From assembly GCF_037969875.1 (NCBI RefSeq), contig NZ_CP150218.1, positions 6,138,001 to 6,202,000 of the forward strand: 64,000 nucleotides of DNA. The letters run 5' to 3'. Of the stretch, positions 8,810-18,340 are shown piece after piece. A program made the translations under genes and the position numbers. The notes beneath the pieces are model-generated. The model had not been told where the DNA came from. It worked only from the letters and a program-made list of their open reading frames with translations, and did no database searches. Source of the stretch: Paenibacillus sp. FSL R7-0337. Lineage in GTDB: Bacteria > Bacillota > Bacilli > Paenibacillales > Paenibacillaceae. Numbering within the stretch: the stretch's first letter is position 1; each line of letters begins with the position of its first letter.

Positions 8810-9808
8810 ATGATATCAGTTCATCAATTATCAAAATCTTTTCAGCAGCCAGTGAAGAATCCTGGACTCCGCGGGGCAATACAACATTTAATAAAAGGGA
8901 AATACCAGGAGAAAGTAGTAGTTGATAACATTTCCATGCAGATTGGTCCAGGAGAATCCGTGGCATACATTGGAAAAAATGGAGCGGGGAAATCAACTAC
9001 AATAAAAATGTTGACCGGAATTATGTTACCTACTTCGGGAACGATAAAAATCAATGGAAAGGATCCGTTTAAACAAAGGAATGAAGTTAGTAAAGAAATG
9101 GGAGCTGTATTTGGACAGAGGACCCAACTATGGTGGGATATACCAATTATTGAATCTCTAAACTTGATGAAAGATATTTACGAAATACCTAACACTATTT
9201 TTAAAAGAAATCTAGATATGTTTTTTGATTTATTAGGAATCAGTGAATTCTCCCACTTAACTGCAAGAAAGTTATCGTTAGGGCAAAGAATGAGAGCAGA
9301 TTTAGCTATGTCATTATTACATAACCCGAGTATAGTATATCTTGATGAACCGACCATTGGATTAGATATTACAGCGAAAGAGCAGATTAGAAAAATTATA
9401 AAATACATTAACAAGGAATTAGGAACAACAATTCTCTTAACAACGCATGATTTAGATGACATTGATAATATTTGTAACAGATTGATTTTAATTGATAGAG
9501 GGAAAATCATCTTTGATGGAAATCTAAATGATGTAAAGGAGAAATATGTAACCGATAGAGTTATACATTTTACTATAGATGAGCCTATCCCTAATTTAGG
9601 AGAGATTGTCATCGAGAAAATACCAGGAGCGTTCTTAGAAAATTTAAATACCAATAAGTTTTCTATAAAATTTAACCGCTTTCATATAACGGCGGGAGAT
9701 ATAGTTGCAATTATAATGCAATATTCTAAAGTGCTGGACATTCAAATTGTAGAAGCAAAAATTGAAGATGTAATTAAAAAGGTATATGAGGGAAAACTAA
9801 TGTTATAA
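8810..9808 (+). CDS. ABC-2 type exporter ATP-binding protein
   Basis: The protein has 332 residues from ATG 8810, preceded by GGAGG at 8801-8805. It is a complete ABC ATPase: Walker A GKNGAGKSTTIK, Q-loop region VFGQRTQLWWD, signature LSLGQRMRADLA, Walker B IVYLDEPTIGLD and H-loop TTHDLDD. The VFGQRTQLWWD stretch and the following two six-helix permeases match the group often annotated as the viologen exporter or COG4586 type, where one ATPase works with two different ABC-2 membrane subunits. It should power export across the cytoplasmic membrane. It is the first gene of the AT-rich cluster and is followed 20 bp later by a permease. The substrate is unknown; the glycosyltransferases downstream suggest a glycan or glycoside. 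Confidence 0.85.
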   Translation: MISVHQLSKSFQQPVKNPGLRGAIQHLIKGKYQEKVVVDNISMQIGPGESVAYIGKNGAGKSTTIKMLTGIMLPTSGTIKINGKDPFKQRNEVSKEMGAVFGQRTQLWWDIPIIESLNLMKDIYEIPNTIFKRNLDMFFDLLGISEFSHLTARKLSLGQRMRADLAMSLLHNPSIVYLDEPTIGLDITAKEQIRKIIKYINKELGTTILLTTHDLDDIDNICNRLILIDRGKIIFDGNLNDVKEKYVTDRVIHFTIDEPIPNLGEIVIEKIPGAFLENLNTNKFSIKFNRFHITAGDIVAIIMQYSKVLDIQIVEAKIEDVIKKVYEGKLML

Positions 9809-9828
9809 AAAATGGGGTTAATAAAGTC

Positions 9829-10620
9829 ATGATCAAAAAAAAGTATATTTCAATAGCTCGTTGTTCTTTACAACAGACTATCAGTTATCGATTATCGTAT
9901 TTGACCAGCATTTTTTCACAAATTATTTACATAGTATTTCTATATTATCTTTGGCAGGCTATTTTTAAGGACCGTGCTTATATTGGCAATTATTCTTGGG
10001 AAGATATGAAGAAATATATAATCATTTCATATGTAATAGGTACGAACTTTTATACGGAATGGAGAATTGCAAAAAAAATCTTGGATGGAACTATTGCTAT
10101 GGATTTAACAAAGCCGTTGCAATTTGAAAAGGTTAACTTATCAGAAACAATAGGAACGCTAGTATTTGAGTTAATTGTAAGCTTAAGTGTATCGCTATTA
10201 ATAATTATAATACTGTTCAAAATTACTATCTCTTTAAGTCTTCTTGGGTGGTTCTTGTTTATTCTAAGTGTAATTAATGCACTTTTTATTAAATTTTGCA
10301 TTATTTTCATAGCGGCATTGACTGCTTTCTGGACGAATAGTGTTACTGGGGTAACATGGGCTAGAGTTGCAATTACAAATTTGTTTTCAGGAGCATTAAT
10401 ACCTTTGGGAATGTTTCCTGATTGGTTACAAAAAATCGCCTCGTTCCTCCCATTTCAAGGGATTATAAATACACCAGTACAGATTTTTTTGAACAATGTG
10501 GAGACTGAAGAAATCATAAAAATGCTTATTATTCAAATATTTTGGGGGGGCAGTTTGTGGATAATTGCCAAAGGAATATTAAAAGTAGGATTGAAAAGGC
10601 TTACAATAAATGGTGGATAG
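9829..10620 (+). CDS. ABC-2 type exporter permease, first subunit
   Basis: This is a 263-residue integral membrane protein with about six hydrophobic segments (for example IIYIVFLYYLW near residue 27, LLIIIILFKITISLSLLGWF in the middle and GGSLWIIAKGIL near the end). It belongs to the ABC-2 membrane group that pairs with the COG4586 ATPase; the partner subunit follows with overlap. No enzymatic motif is present. Its stop lies within or next to the start of the next permease, so the two subunits are probably translationally coupled and form a heterodimer. Confidence 0.8.
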   Translation: MIKKKYISIARCSLQQTISYRLSYLTSIFSQIIYIVFLYYLWQAIFKDRAYIGNYSWEDMKKYIIISYVIGTNFYTEWRIAKKILDGTIAMDLTKPLQFEKVNLSETIGTLVFELIVSLSVSLLIIIILFKITISLSLLGWFLFILSVINALFIKFCIIFIAALTAFWTNSVTGVTWARVAITNLFSGALIPLGMFPDWLQKIASFLPFQGIINTPVQIFLNNVETEEIIKMLIIQIFWGGSLWIIAKGILKVGLKRLTINGG

Positions 10621-10630
10621 GTGCATTGAA

Positions 10631-11425
10631 ATGAAAAAAATGATAAAAGGTTTTAAATTTTATATCAAGTTATTTAATGTGAATGTAAGAATGATGCTAA
10701 GCTTTAAAGCCGATTTCTACATTATGATGATTAGCGGGGTATTATCTGAACTACTTGGAATAGTATTCATTTGGGTTTTGTATCAACGGATACCAAACAT
10801 TAATGGATGGACAATGTGGGAAATACTATTTATGTACGCAATGGTGTTTATTACTTCTGGAATAGTTTCTGTCTTTTTTGAGGGAACATGGAGTGTAGCT
10901 TCAACTATTAACCGTGGTGATCTAGACCGGATTTTGCTTAGACCTATACCCCCGCTTGTTCAAATTTTCACTTTAAATATTGGAGCAAACGGGTTAAGCA
11001 ATCTGTTAGTCGGTACTGTTTTGTTAGTACAAGCTTTAAATAACTCAAATGTTATATGGTCACCTGCCAAAATCCTCCTATTTATAATAATGTTTATTTC
11101 AGCAATAGTAATACGGGTATCGGTCAATATTGCTGCTGCAGCAACCACTTTTTGGATGAAGAGCGGCGGAAATCCGATTTTGACTTTAATGATGAATATG
11201 CTTGAATTTTCAAAATATCCTGTAACAATTTTTGGGAAAGGAATACAGTTAATCATTGTCATAATTATTCCATTTGCATTTGTCGGTTATTCTCCTGCAG
11301 TCTGGGTATTTAAAGACAATTTGATAATGGGAATATTTTCTCCATTGGTTGCGGTCTATTGTCTGATTGCCTCAAATCTTTTTTTTAAAAAAGGGCTCTC
11401 ACGATATGAAAGTTCTGGAAATTAA
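10631..11425 (+). CDS. ABC-2 type exporter permease, second subunit
   Basis: ATG 10631 is chosen over ATG 10610 because AGGTG at 10619-10623 lies 7 bases upstream; the earlier ATG overlaps the preceding gene. The product has about 264 residues with six hydrophobic stretches (SGVLSELLGIVFIWVLY, EILFMYAMVFITSGIVSVFF, LIIVIIIPFAFVGYSPAVW among them) and the feature RGDLDRILLRPIPPLVQI typical of this permease family. With the two preceding genes it completes an exporter. It is followed by a GH31 glycosidase after 20 bp, so the exporter and the sugar enzymes probably share one transcript. Confidence 0.8.
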   Translation: MKKMIKGFKFYIKLFNVNVRMMLSFKADFYIMMISGVLSELLGIVFIWVLYQRIPNINGWTMWEILFMYAMVFITSGIVSVFFEGTWSVASTINRGDLDRILLRPIPPLVQIFTLNIGANGLSNLLVGTVLLVQALNNSNVIWSPAKILLFIIMFISAIVIRVSVNIAAAATTFWMKSGGNPILTLMMNMLEFSKYPVTIFGKGIQLIIVIIIPFAFVGYSPAVWVFKDNLIMGIFSPLVAVYCLIASNLFFKKGLSRYESSGN

Positions 11426-11445
11426 AAAAAATCCGGAGGGGAATT

Positions 11446-13767
11446 ATGAAATTTTCAGATGGTATTTGGATGACTAGAGAAGGCTTTAGCATAATTAGTC
11501 CATCTCATGTTTTTGAAACGGAAAATAAGCAGAATCAGTTAATGCTTCTTGTTGCTCCACGTAAAATTGATCAGCGTGGAAGTCAAATGGATACACCTAT
11601 ATTTACAGTGAAATTCACATCTCCTTTGGAGGATGTAATATGTGTGAGGATTAGTCACTTTGAAGGCGATAGAATGAATGGACCGAATTTCGAAATAAAT
11701 AAAAATAGCCAGGTCGAAACCCAGATAAATGATTCCTTAAAAGAGGTGATATTAAAAAGCGGAGAGCTAAGTGTGAGAGTTCAAAAAGAGGGATTGTTTT
11801 CTTTTGAGTTTTTCAATAAGGATGAACTATTAACCCGCAGTACACCAAAATCAATAGGATATGTAAATTCCAAAGAATCAACATATCTTAAAGAAGAATT
11901 AGATATAGCCGTGGGAGAATGTATCTACGGCTTGGGAGAAAGGTTCACATCATTTGTGAAAAATGGGCAAACGGTTGAAATTTGGAACAATGATGGAGGA
12001 ACAAATACGGATCAGGCATACAAAAATATTCCTCTGTATTTAACTAACAAGGGGTATGGTGTTCTCGTAAACCATCCTGAAAAGGTATCTTTTGAAGTAG
12101 GCTCAGAGAAAGTTTCTAAAGTACAATTTAGCGTTCCGGGTGAATATTTAGAATATTTCATTATCAATGGCCCAAGTCTGAAAAATGTCCTGGAACGATA
12201 TACCACCTTGACAGGTAAGCCTTCATTGCCGCCGGCCTGGTCTTTCGGTTTATGGCTTTCAACTTCATTTACAACAAATTATGATGAGGACACGGTAAAT
12301 ACATTTATTGATGGTATGAAAGCCCGTGATCTTCCTTTACAGGTATTTCATTTTGATTGTTTTTGGATGAAAAGCATGAATTGGTGTGATTTCGAATGGG
12401 ATAAAAATGTCTTTCCAGAGCCACAAAATATGCTGAATCGTCTTAAAAACAGAGGATTGAAAATTTCGTTATGGATAAACCCTTACATATCTCAATTTTC
12501 AAGGCTGTTTCAAGAGGGAGTAGAGGAAGGATATTTTATAAAAAGGAAAGATGGAAGTGTTTGGAGAACAGATAAATGGCAGCCTGGTATGGCTATTGTT
12601 GATTTTACTAATCCAAAGGCTTGCCAGTGGTATTCAAACCATCTGATTACATTACTGGATATGGGCGTTGACTCGTTTAAAACTGATTTCGGAGAACGTA
12701 TACCGACTGAAGACATAGTCTATTACGACGGGTCTGACACATATAAAATGCATAACTATTATTCATATTTATATAATAAAGTGGTGTTTGAAGTTTTAGA
12801 GAATAGGTTAGGGAAAGGGCAGGCTGTTCTCTATGCCCGGACGGCAACTGTAGGCAGCCAGAAATTCCCTATTCATTGGGGCGGAGATTGCTTCTCTACT
12901 TTTGAGGCAATGGCCGAAAGTCTTCGAGGAGGGTTATCGCTATCTTTGTCTGGATTTGGATTTTGGAGTCATGATATTGGTGGATTTGGAAGTACCTCTA
13001 CCGCTGATGTATATAAACGATGGACAGCTTTCGGATTGCTTTCAACACACAGCCGGTTGCATGGAAATCATTCGTATCGGGTTCCATGGATTTTCGATGA
13101 AGAGGCAGTTGAAGTGATGCGCTTTTTCACAAATTGGAAGTGTAAATTAATGCCATATTTATATAGAGCAGCAATTGAAACATCGGTATTTGGAGTTCCT
13201 CTGTTACGTCCTATGATATTGGAATTTATGGAGGATCCAGCCTGTAATTACCTGGACCAGCAATACATGCTTGGGGATAATCTATTAATTGCTCCCATTA
13301 TGCGTGAAGACGGTAAAGTTAAATTTTATTTGCCTTATGGAAACTGGACTCATCTCTTTACTGGAGAAAAAATAGCCGGAGGGCGTTGGGTTGAGCAAGA
13401 GTATGACTATATGGGCCTGCCTTTGTATGTTCGACCGAATACCATTCTACCCATTGGGAGCAGCGATTGCAGGACTGAATATAACTATGCTGATAAGGTT
13501 GAACTGCATGTTTTTGAATTAGAGGAACTGAGTGATATAACTTCAGTAATAAGTACATCAATAAACGAAACTTCGTTAACAATTTCCTTAAAACGTAACT
13601 ATAACAAAATTGAAATTCATGTGGCATCTAAATATGATACTTGGAGTATTATACTGCGTGAAATTAATAGTTTTAAAGAAATAAAGAATGCACTTTGGGA
13701 AAGAACTCCTTTGGGGTTAAGAATAGCTCCTTTAGATCCAAATCATATTATAGAACTAATTATTTAA
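11446..13767 (+). CDS. yicI: GH31 glycosidase, YicI-type alpha-xylosidase
   Basis: The protein has 773 residues, no signal peptide, and so is probably cytoplasmic. It shows the full GH31 layout: N-terminal beta domain, TIM barrel (about 250-580) and C-terminal beta domains. The nucleophile is Asp414 in FKTDFGERIPTED and the acid/base is Asp481 in HWGGDC, both matching the YicI alpha-xylosidase pattern. Other family marks are GECIYGLGERFTSF and FHFDCFWMK. The known reaction is release of alpha-linked xylose from non-reducing ends. Here it sits inside a glycosyltransferase and exporter cluster rather than beside an uptake system. It may trim an intermediate or recycle the product; that role is inference. 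GGAGGGG precedes the ATG. Confidence 0.88.
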   Translation: MKFSDGIWMTREGFSIISPSHVFETENKQNQLMLLVAPRKIDQRGSQMDTPIFTVKFTSPLEDVICVRISHFEGDRMNGPNFEINKNSQVETQINDSLKEVILKSGELSVRVQKEGLFSFEFFNKDELLTRSTPKSIGYVNSKESTYLKEELDIAVGECIYGLGERFTSFVKNGQTVEIWNNDGGTNTDQAYKNIPLYLTNKGYGVLVNHPEKVSFEVGSEKVSKVQFSVPGEYLEYFIINGPSLKNVLERYTTLTGKPSLPPAWSFGLWLSTSFTTNYDEDTVNTFIDGMKARDLPLQVFHFDCFWMKSMNWCDFEWDKNVFPEPQNMLNRLKNRGLKISLWINPYISQFSRLFQEGVEEGYFIKRKDGSVWRTDKWQPGMAIVDFTNPKACQWYSNHLITLLDMGVDSFKTDFGERIPTEDIVYYDGSDTYKMHNYYSYLYNKVVFEVLENRLGKGQAVLYARTATVGSQKFPIHWGGDCFSTFEAMAESLRGGLSLSLSGFGFWSHDIGGFGSTSTADVYKRWTAFGLLSTHSRLHGNHSYRVPWIFDEEAVEVMRFFTNWKCKLMPYLYRAAIETSVFGVPLLRPMILEFMEDPACNYLDQQYMLGDNLLIAPIMREDGKVKFYLPYGNWTHLFTGEKIAGGRWVEQEYDYMGLPLYVRPNTILPIGSSDCRTEYNYADKVELHVFELEELSDITSVISTSINETSLTISLKRNYNKIEIHVASKYDTWSIILREINSFKEIKNALWERTPLGLRIAPLDPNHIIELII

Positions 13768-13806
13768 TTATTGCTACACATAAAATTAAGAGAAGGAGCC
13801 ATTAAA

Positions 13807-14817
13807 ATGAGTAAAGTTAGCATAATCATCCCCACATTTAATAAATCAGATTATTTGGATTTAACATTAGCTTCCTTTTGTAATCAAACATATAAGGATT
13901 TTGAAATCATTGTTGTCGATGATGGGAGTACAGACTCAACAAAGGAAGTAGTCAATCATTATAAAGATAAAATAAAGTTAATGTATTTGTTCCATGAAAA
14001 TCAAGGAAGAGCAATCTCAAGAAATGTTGGGATATTAAATTCAGGCGGGGATTATATTATTTTTAACGATGATGATCGCCTGGTAAGCCCTCAATATATA
14101 CAAAAACATGTTAATAGTCTTGATTTCGGGAATGAAAAAACAGTTGTTGTCGGATGGAAGCATAATATTATTAGCTTCTTGCGCAATGATATTCCCTGGA
14201 GACAAGCGGATATAATTGAATTTATAAGCAAGAATCCTGAATTAATCGAGCATTTTTCTACAAAAGAACCTATAAAATTAATCCAAGCCATTGATTTGGA
14301 GTTTAACAGTGAAAGCATTATCGAAAAATATAGTATGCATGATGAGCAAGTGTCTTTTTTTGAATTTTTTGAGCGATATGGTCAAAACTTAACGGAATTT
14401 AACTTTAAATGGCTTGTAGGCACCACAGCTAACATGTCTGTGAAAAGGGTTTTTTTGAATGAATGCGGATTGTTTGATGAGAATTATAAAGGATGGGGGA
14501 TGGAGGATACTGACCTTTTTTATAGATTAGTAATTCTTGGAGCAGATATGGTTATTGACCGATATGCGATTAATTTCCATCAAATTCATCCCCGGGAAAC
14601 AGGTATAAGCCTAACCAAAAAGCTAAGAAAAAATGTAATTTATTTTGTGGAAAAGTTTAATAGTTTAGAAGCTTTTCTCTTTTACCGCTGGTCTAAGCAT
14701 GAAATTGCATTGAATGAAGCCGATAAACTAGTACATCTTGCTAAGCAAGATGAGGGTATCATGGCTGAATTAACAAATTTGTACGGTAAAATCTTTCATA
14801 ATTTTAGAGAGTCGTAA
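13807..14817 (+). CDS. GT2 family glycosyltransferase
   Basis: ATG 13807 follows AGAAGGAG and gives 336 residues starting SKVSIIIPTFNKSDY. The GT-A fold marks are the nucleotide-binding VVDDGSTDST (about residue 36), the metal-binding FNDDDR region (about 90) and a C-terminal GWGMEDTDLFYR (229-240), the GWGxED motif of galactosyltransferase-like GT2 and GT7-C domains. No membrane segment is seen, so it is probably a cytoplasmic or peripheral enzyme transferring a sugar from an NDP-sugar with inversion. A second GT2 with the same C-terminal motif lies at 16933. Donor and acceptor are unknown. Confidence 0.85.
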   Translation: MSKVSIIIPTFNKSDYLDLTLASFCNQTYKDFEIIVVDDGSTDSTKEVVNHYKDKIKLMYLFHENQGRAISRNVGILNSGGDYIIFNDDDRLVSPQYIQKHVNSLDFGNEKTVVVGWKHNIISFLRNDIPWRQADIIEFISKNPELIEHFSTKEPIKLIQAIDLEFNSESIIEKYSMHDEQVSFFEFFERYGQNLTEFNFKWLVGTTANMSVKRVFLNECGLFDENYKGWGMEDTDLFYRLVILGADMVIDRYAINFHQIHPRETGISLTKKLRKNVIYFVEKFNSLEAFLFYRWSKHEIALNEADKLVHLAKQDEGIMAELTNLYGKIFHNFRES

Positions 14818-14872
14818 AAAGTCAATCAATTCTCTTGAAAAAGCAAATAGTTGATTACTTGGGGGAGCTGCT

Positions 14873-16012
14873 ATGAAAGTGATTTTGTTTGTTGTCGATG
14901 CATTGGGGGTTGGTGCATTTGATGATGTTAGTATCAAAAGACCAGCAGATAACAACGCGAATACTGTGAAATCATTATCGTATTATTATAATTTTACAAA
15001 CCACTCTTTTTGGGAAAAAGTTAACCTTTTTGGAGGTTGCCAGAAATGCGGTTACGATTATGAAGGCGCAGATAGCTACTTAGGCCATTTAGAGATGATT
15101 GGTGTTGCTGCGGGCAAAAAAGATTTCAATGTAATGAGTTATGCGCAAAAGATAAAAAAAGTGTTTGAAAAGTATGATATTGAAGACAAAGGAACCTACT
15201 TTAATTTTGATGAAGGTAAACTTTTTATTAGTAATAATACAGAAGGTGAAGCAGGTCTAAGCATTAATATTCTTGGTGATATGAGCAGAATTTATGATAA
15301 AGAATTAGAGGATATAGGCAAAGATCTGCAAAAAATGATTTGTCCCCCTAGAGTAATTGTAGGTAAAGCTCTTAACTTTAGTGAGAATGATATCATAGAT
15401 AGTATTGTTAGTATTGAAAATGAAAACGATGTGCTGTCCGGATTTAGCTTTGCTTGGCTGAGAAAAAATGCCAATGGTTTTCTGGATACATTTTCCTATA
15501 GTAATTTAACTGATGACTCATACTACGGGAATTCAATCATTGATGAATTGCTTGTAAATAATATTAATGTATCGTTAATAGGCAAAACCTCAACAATGTT
15601 CAATAAATATAACGTAGAAAAATTTTATGGAAATACTGATGAGTGTATGAATTTACTATCAAAAAAACTTAGTAATAGTAACGGAGAAAATGAATTTTTC
15701 TTTGTTAACATACAAGACATTGATTCTGCCGGGCATGCAGAGAATCCTTTACTAGGAGCAAAAAGATTATATTCTATTGGGGAAGAACTAAAAGAGATAA
15801 ACAATCTTTTAAATAATGAAGATCTTTTAATAATAGTGGGGGATCATGGTAATGATCCGGCTTTGCACAGCAATCATACCAGAGAATATGTACCATTAAT
15901 TTGTTTGAATAGCCTGGATAAAGAATTAAAGAGAATTAAAAAATTAAGTGATCTTCCAAAGTTTATTAAAAATAAATTTAACCTACATCTAATGGCTAAC
16001 AGCACTAATTAA
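14873..16012 (+). CDS. DeoB-like phosphomutase (alkaline phosphatase superfamily), divergent
   Basis: The protein has 379 residues with GGGGGAG before the ATG. It follows the phosphopentomutase pattern: metal ligand region FVVDALGVGAF at the start, phospho-acceptor loop GADSYLGHLEMIGV (Ser68) and the metal-binding end VGDHGNDPALHSNHTREY. In typical DeoB the acceptor loop is DTMTGHWE with threonine; here it is DSYLGHLE with serine, closer to phosphoglycerate mutase (NSEVGHLN). Likewise QDIDSAGHAEN replaces the usual DFDMLYGHRRD. It therefore probably moves phosphate between positions of a sugar, perhaps pentose 5-phosphate to 1-phosphate, but the substrate may differ. It precedes a nucleotidyltransferase, which would use a sugar 1-phosphate. 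Confidence 0.75.
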   Translation: MKVILFVVDALGVGAFDDVSIKRPADNNANTVKSLSYYYNFTNHSFWEKVNLFGGCQKCGYDYEGADSYLGHLEMIGVAAGKKDFNVMSYAQKIKKVFEKYDIEDKGTYFNFDEGKLFISNNTEGEAGLSINILGDMSRIYDKELEDIGKDLQKMICPPRVIVGKALNFSENDIIDSIVSIENENDVLSGFSFAWLRKNANGFLDTFSYSNLTDDSYYGNSIIDELLVNNINVSLIGKTSTMFNKYNVEKFYGNTDECMNLLSKKLSNSNGENEFFFVNIQDIDSAGHAENPLLGAKRLYSIGEELKEINNLLNNEDLLIIVGDHGNDPALHSNHTREYVPLICLNSLDKELKRIKKLSDLPKFIKNKFNLHLMANSTN

Positions 16013-16033
16013 AATATGAGTAGGAGGGTTTCT

Positions 16034-16918
16034 TTGAAGGGAATAATTGCTGCAGCTGGAATGGGAACGAGATTATATCCAATTACAAAAGTAACTCCTA
16101 AGAGTCTGCTTCCTATCTATGACAAGCCTATGATTTATTATCCTCTATCATTAATGATGGTTTCAGGAATTAAAGAGGTTTTAATCGTTTGTTCCCGCTC
16201 AACAATTCATCAATTTAAAGAATTATTGGGTGATGGGAAACAGTTAGGTATGGATTTTTCTTACATGATACAAGAGGCTCCCCGAGGAATCGCTGATGTA
16301 ATCATTTTAGCTGAATCCTTTATTGAAAGTGATCGTGTTTGTCTAATTCTTGGAGATACAGTTATATTTGGTCATGGTTTAAGCTCATATATTAATAAAG
16401 CTATTTCTCAAAAAAAAGGGGCTACTATTTTTGGCTATCATGTAGCCAATCCAAGCGAGTTTGGAGTAGTCGAACTGGATGAGCTAGGTAATATTTTATC
16501 AATAGAAGAAAAATCAGGAGATCCTAAGTCGAATATTATTATTCCCGGCATTTACTTCTATGATAATCAAGTAGTAAATATTGCAAAGGAGGTTAGGCCA
16601 TCACAGCGTGGAGAACTAGAGATTACCTCAGTGAACAATTCCTATCTGGAGAAAAATGAATTGAATTTGGAACTTTTCAGTCATGGGATTGTTTGTATAG
16701 ACACAGGAAAACCGGAGTATATTTATGCTGCCACAAATTTGGTGAAAACTATTCAAGAAAATGAAGGCCAGTATATCGGATGTATAGAAGAGCTTGCTTA
16801 TCAATGCGGATATATTGACAAAGATCAACTTCATTACTTGGGAGTTAATCATGAAAACTCCGTATACGGTAAATATCTCTTACAATTATCTAGCCAGGGT
16901 AGAAAAAGAGTTAAATGA
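16034..16918 (+). CDS. RmlA-like sugar-1-phosphate nucleotidyltransferase
   Basis: TTG 16034 is chosen because AGGAGG at 16022-16027 sits six bases upstream and the protein then begins LKGIIAAAGMGTRLYP, as RmlA does; an in-frame ATG at 16016 has no such site. The product has 294 residues and aligns along its length with glucose-1-phosphate thymidylyltransferase: KSLLPIYDKPMIYYPLS, LILGDTVIFGHGL, GELEITSVNNSYL and EYGKYLL-type ending YGKYLLQL. Differences from RmlA include AAGMGTRL for GGSGTRL, GIADVI for GLAQAF and CIDTGKPEY for WLDTGTH, so base or sugar preference may have shifted. It should make an NDP-sugar for the neighbouring transferases. Confidence 0.82.
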   Translation: MKGIIAAAGMGTRLYPITKVTPKSLLPIYDKPMIYYPLSLMMVSGIKEVLIVCSRSTIHQFKELLGDGKQLGMDFSYMIQEAPRGIADVIILAESFIESDRVCLILGDTVIFGHGLSSYINKAISQKKGATIFGYHVANPSEFGVVELDELGNILSIEEKSGDPKSNIIIPGIYFYDNQVVNIAKEVRPSQRGELEITSVNNSYLEKNELNLELFSHGIVCIDTGKPEYIYAATNLVKTIQENEGQYIGCIEELAYQCGYIDKDQLHYLGVNHENSVYGKYLLQLSSQGRKRVK

Positions 16919-16932
16919 AAAGAGGATTGCTT

Positions 16933-18297
16933 ATGGATCTGTCTGTAATTATTCCTACTTATAATATGAAGACTTTTTTGTATCATACACTTGATTATCT
17001 TTCTAAACAGATAGTAGAGAGTAACCACAATTATGAAATAATTATTGTAGATGATGGATCAACTGATGAAACAGGTGAACTGATAGGGGGATTTTCAAAT
17101 CTCATACCAGTTTTGAAATATTATCGCAGAGAGCGCGATGATAAGTCTTGCCGTGCCAGAGCTAGGAATATTGGAATAAAACAAAGTGCGGGAGATATAA
17201 TAACCTTTTTGGATAGTGGAATAGTAATCCCTCCTAATTTCATTAGTACAGTAATAAAAAAATACAAAATGACAACCAGTGAAATAGTGTTACATTATAT
17301 TTTAGGTAAGAGAATTGATTCAACCAAAGATGATATTTCTATGCTTAAAGGGTTATCGCCAGATACGCTTGAGGCGATTTCCGGAAAACTTCGTACTAAC
17401 ATTAAATGGATGGATCATAGAAATGAAATGTTTTGTCTGATGAATGATGATATTAACAAGTATCAAGCCCCTTGGGTTTTGAGTGATAGCGCTTGCCTTA
17501 CCCTCTCTAAACAATTAGTGGCACGGGTAAACGGGTTTGATGATTCTTATATCACATGGGGAGTAGAAGATGTAGATTTTCTTTATAGAGCACACAAAGC
17601 GGGTGGTAATCTGAGAGTTGAAAGAGAGGCATTTGCTTTTCATTTACCCCATCCATCAGAAGAATCGGAAATAAAGGTAAGCTCTAATCAATCCAATAAG
17701 CTGAAATTTCATCAGAAATTTTATGATTTAGAAACTGAAATGTACACGCTGTACCCTAATAGTTATTTGAATTATGTTCTTTCACGCTTTAACAACTTGA
17801 ATTTATACTATGTATTGCCACAGATATCAGATGAGATGATACAGGTTATTAACCATTTAGTAGAGACGCCCGGTTCCAAACATTCCTTAATAGTCGGTGT
17901 GGATAATCTGATACATGCAATGAATATTCGTACAACTCATATTTTCTCTCACAACCAAGCGGTTTTCAAAATGTTAAAGCGTAATTTAGACAAGACAGTG
18001 GAATACATTTTAGGTTGTAAAACTAATTATAGTAAAAATTTTTTTAACACTACTGTAGTTACTGATTTTCTTAGACTTTTTCCAAACAGAATGCTGAAAG
18101 AGATGGTGCTTGAATTATCAAGAATATCACAGGAATTAGTTCTTATTTATACGCCTAATTTTATCTCATTAGTTGAAACGTTAGATGAATACCCTTGGGC
18201 AGACTTAGATGGAATTGTCGGAATACTTGATTCTTCAGATCTTAAATATGAGATAAGTAAATTTGGAAATACAATGTTAATTAAAGTGACTAAATGA
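16933..18297 (+). CDS. GT2 family glycosyltransferase with long C-terminal extension
   Basis: ATG 16933 has AGAGG 8 bases upstream; an earlier ATG at 16915 overlaps the preceding stop and would add six residues. The product has about 454 residues: a GT-A domain (MDLSVIIPTYNMK, VDDGSTDETGEL, TFLDSG, TWGVEDVDFLYR near residue 209) and then about 200 residues I do not recognise. The C-terminal part mentions no further known motif but ends with a compact alpha/beta stretch. The FLDSG in place of a DxD motif could affect metal binding. It is tightly packed with the nucleotidyltransferase gene and belongs to the same cluster. Confidence 0.8.
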   Translation: MDLSVIIPTYNMKTFLYHTLDYLSKQIVESNHNYEIIIVDDGSTDETGELIGGFSNLIPVLKYYRRERDDKSCRARARNIGIKQSAGDIITFLDSGIVIPPNFISTVIKKYKMTTSEIVLHYILGKRIDSTKDDISMLKGLSPDTLEAISGKLRTNIKWMDHRNEMFCLMNDDINKYQAPWVLSDSACLTLSKQLVARVNGFDDSYITWGVEDVDFLYRAHKAGGNLRVEREAFAFHLPHPSEESEIKVSSNQSNKLKFHQKFYDLETEMYTLYPNSYLNYVLSRFNNLNLYYVLPQISDEMIQVINHLVETPGSKHSLIVGVDNLIHAMNIRTTHIFSHNQAVFKMLKRNLDKTVEYILGCKTNYSKNFFNTTVVTDFLRLFPNRMLKEMVLELSRISQELVLIYTPNFISLVETLDEYPWADLDGIVGILDSSDLKYEISKFGNTMLIKVTK

Positions 18298-18340
18298 GAT
18301 GTCTTCATTAATTAGTTCTGCATAAAAAGGAGAGAAAAAT

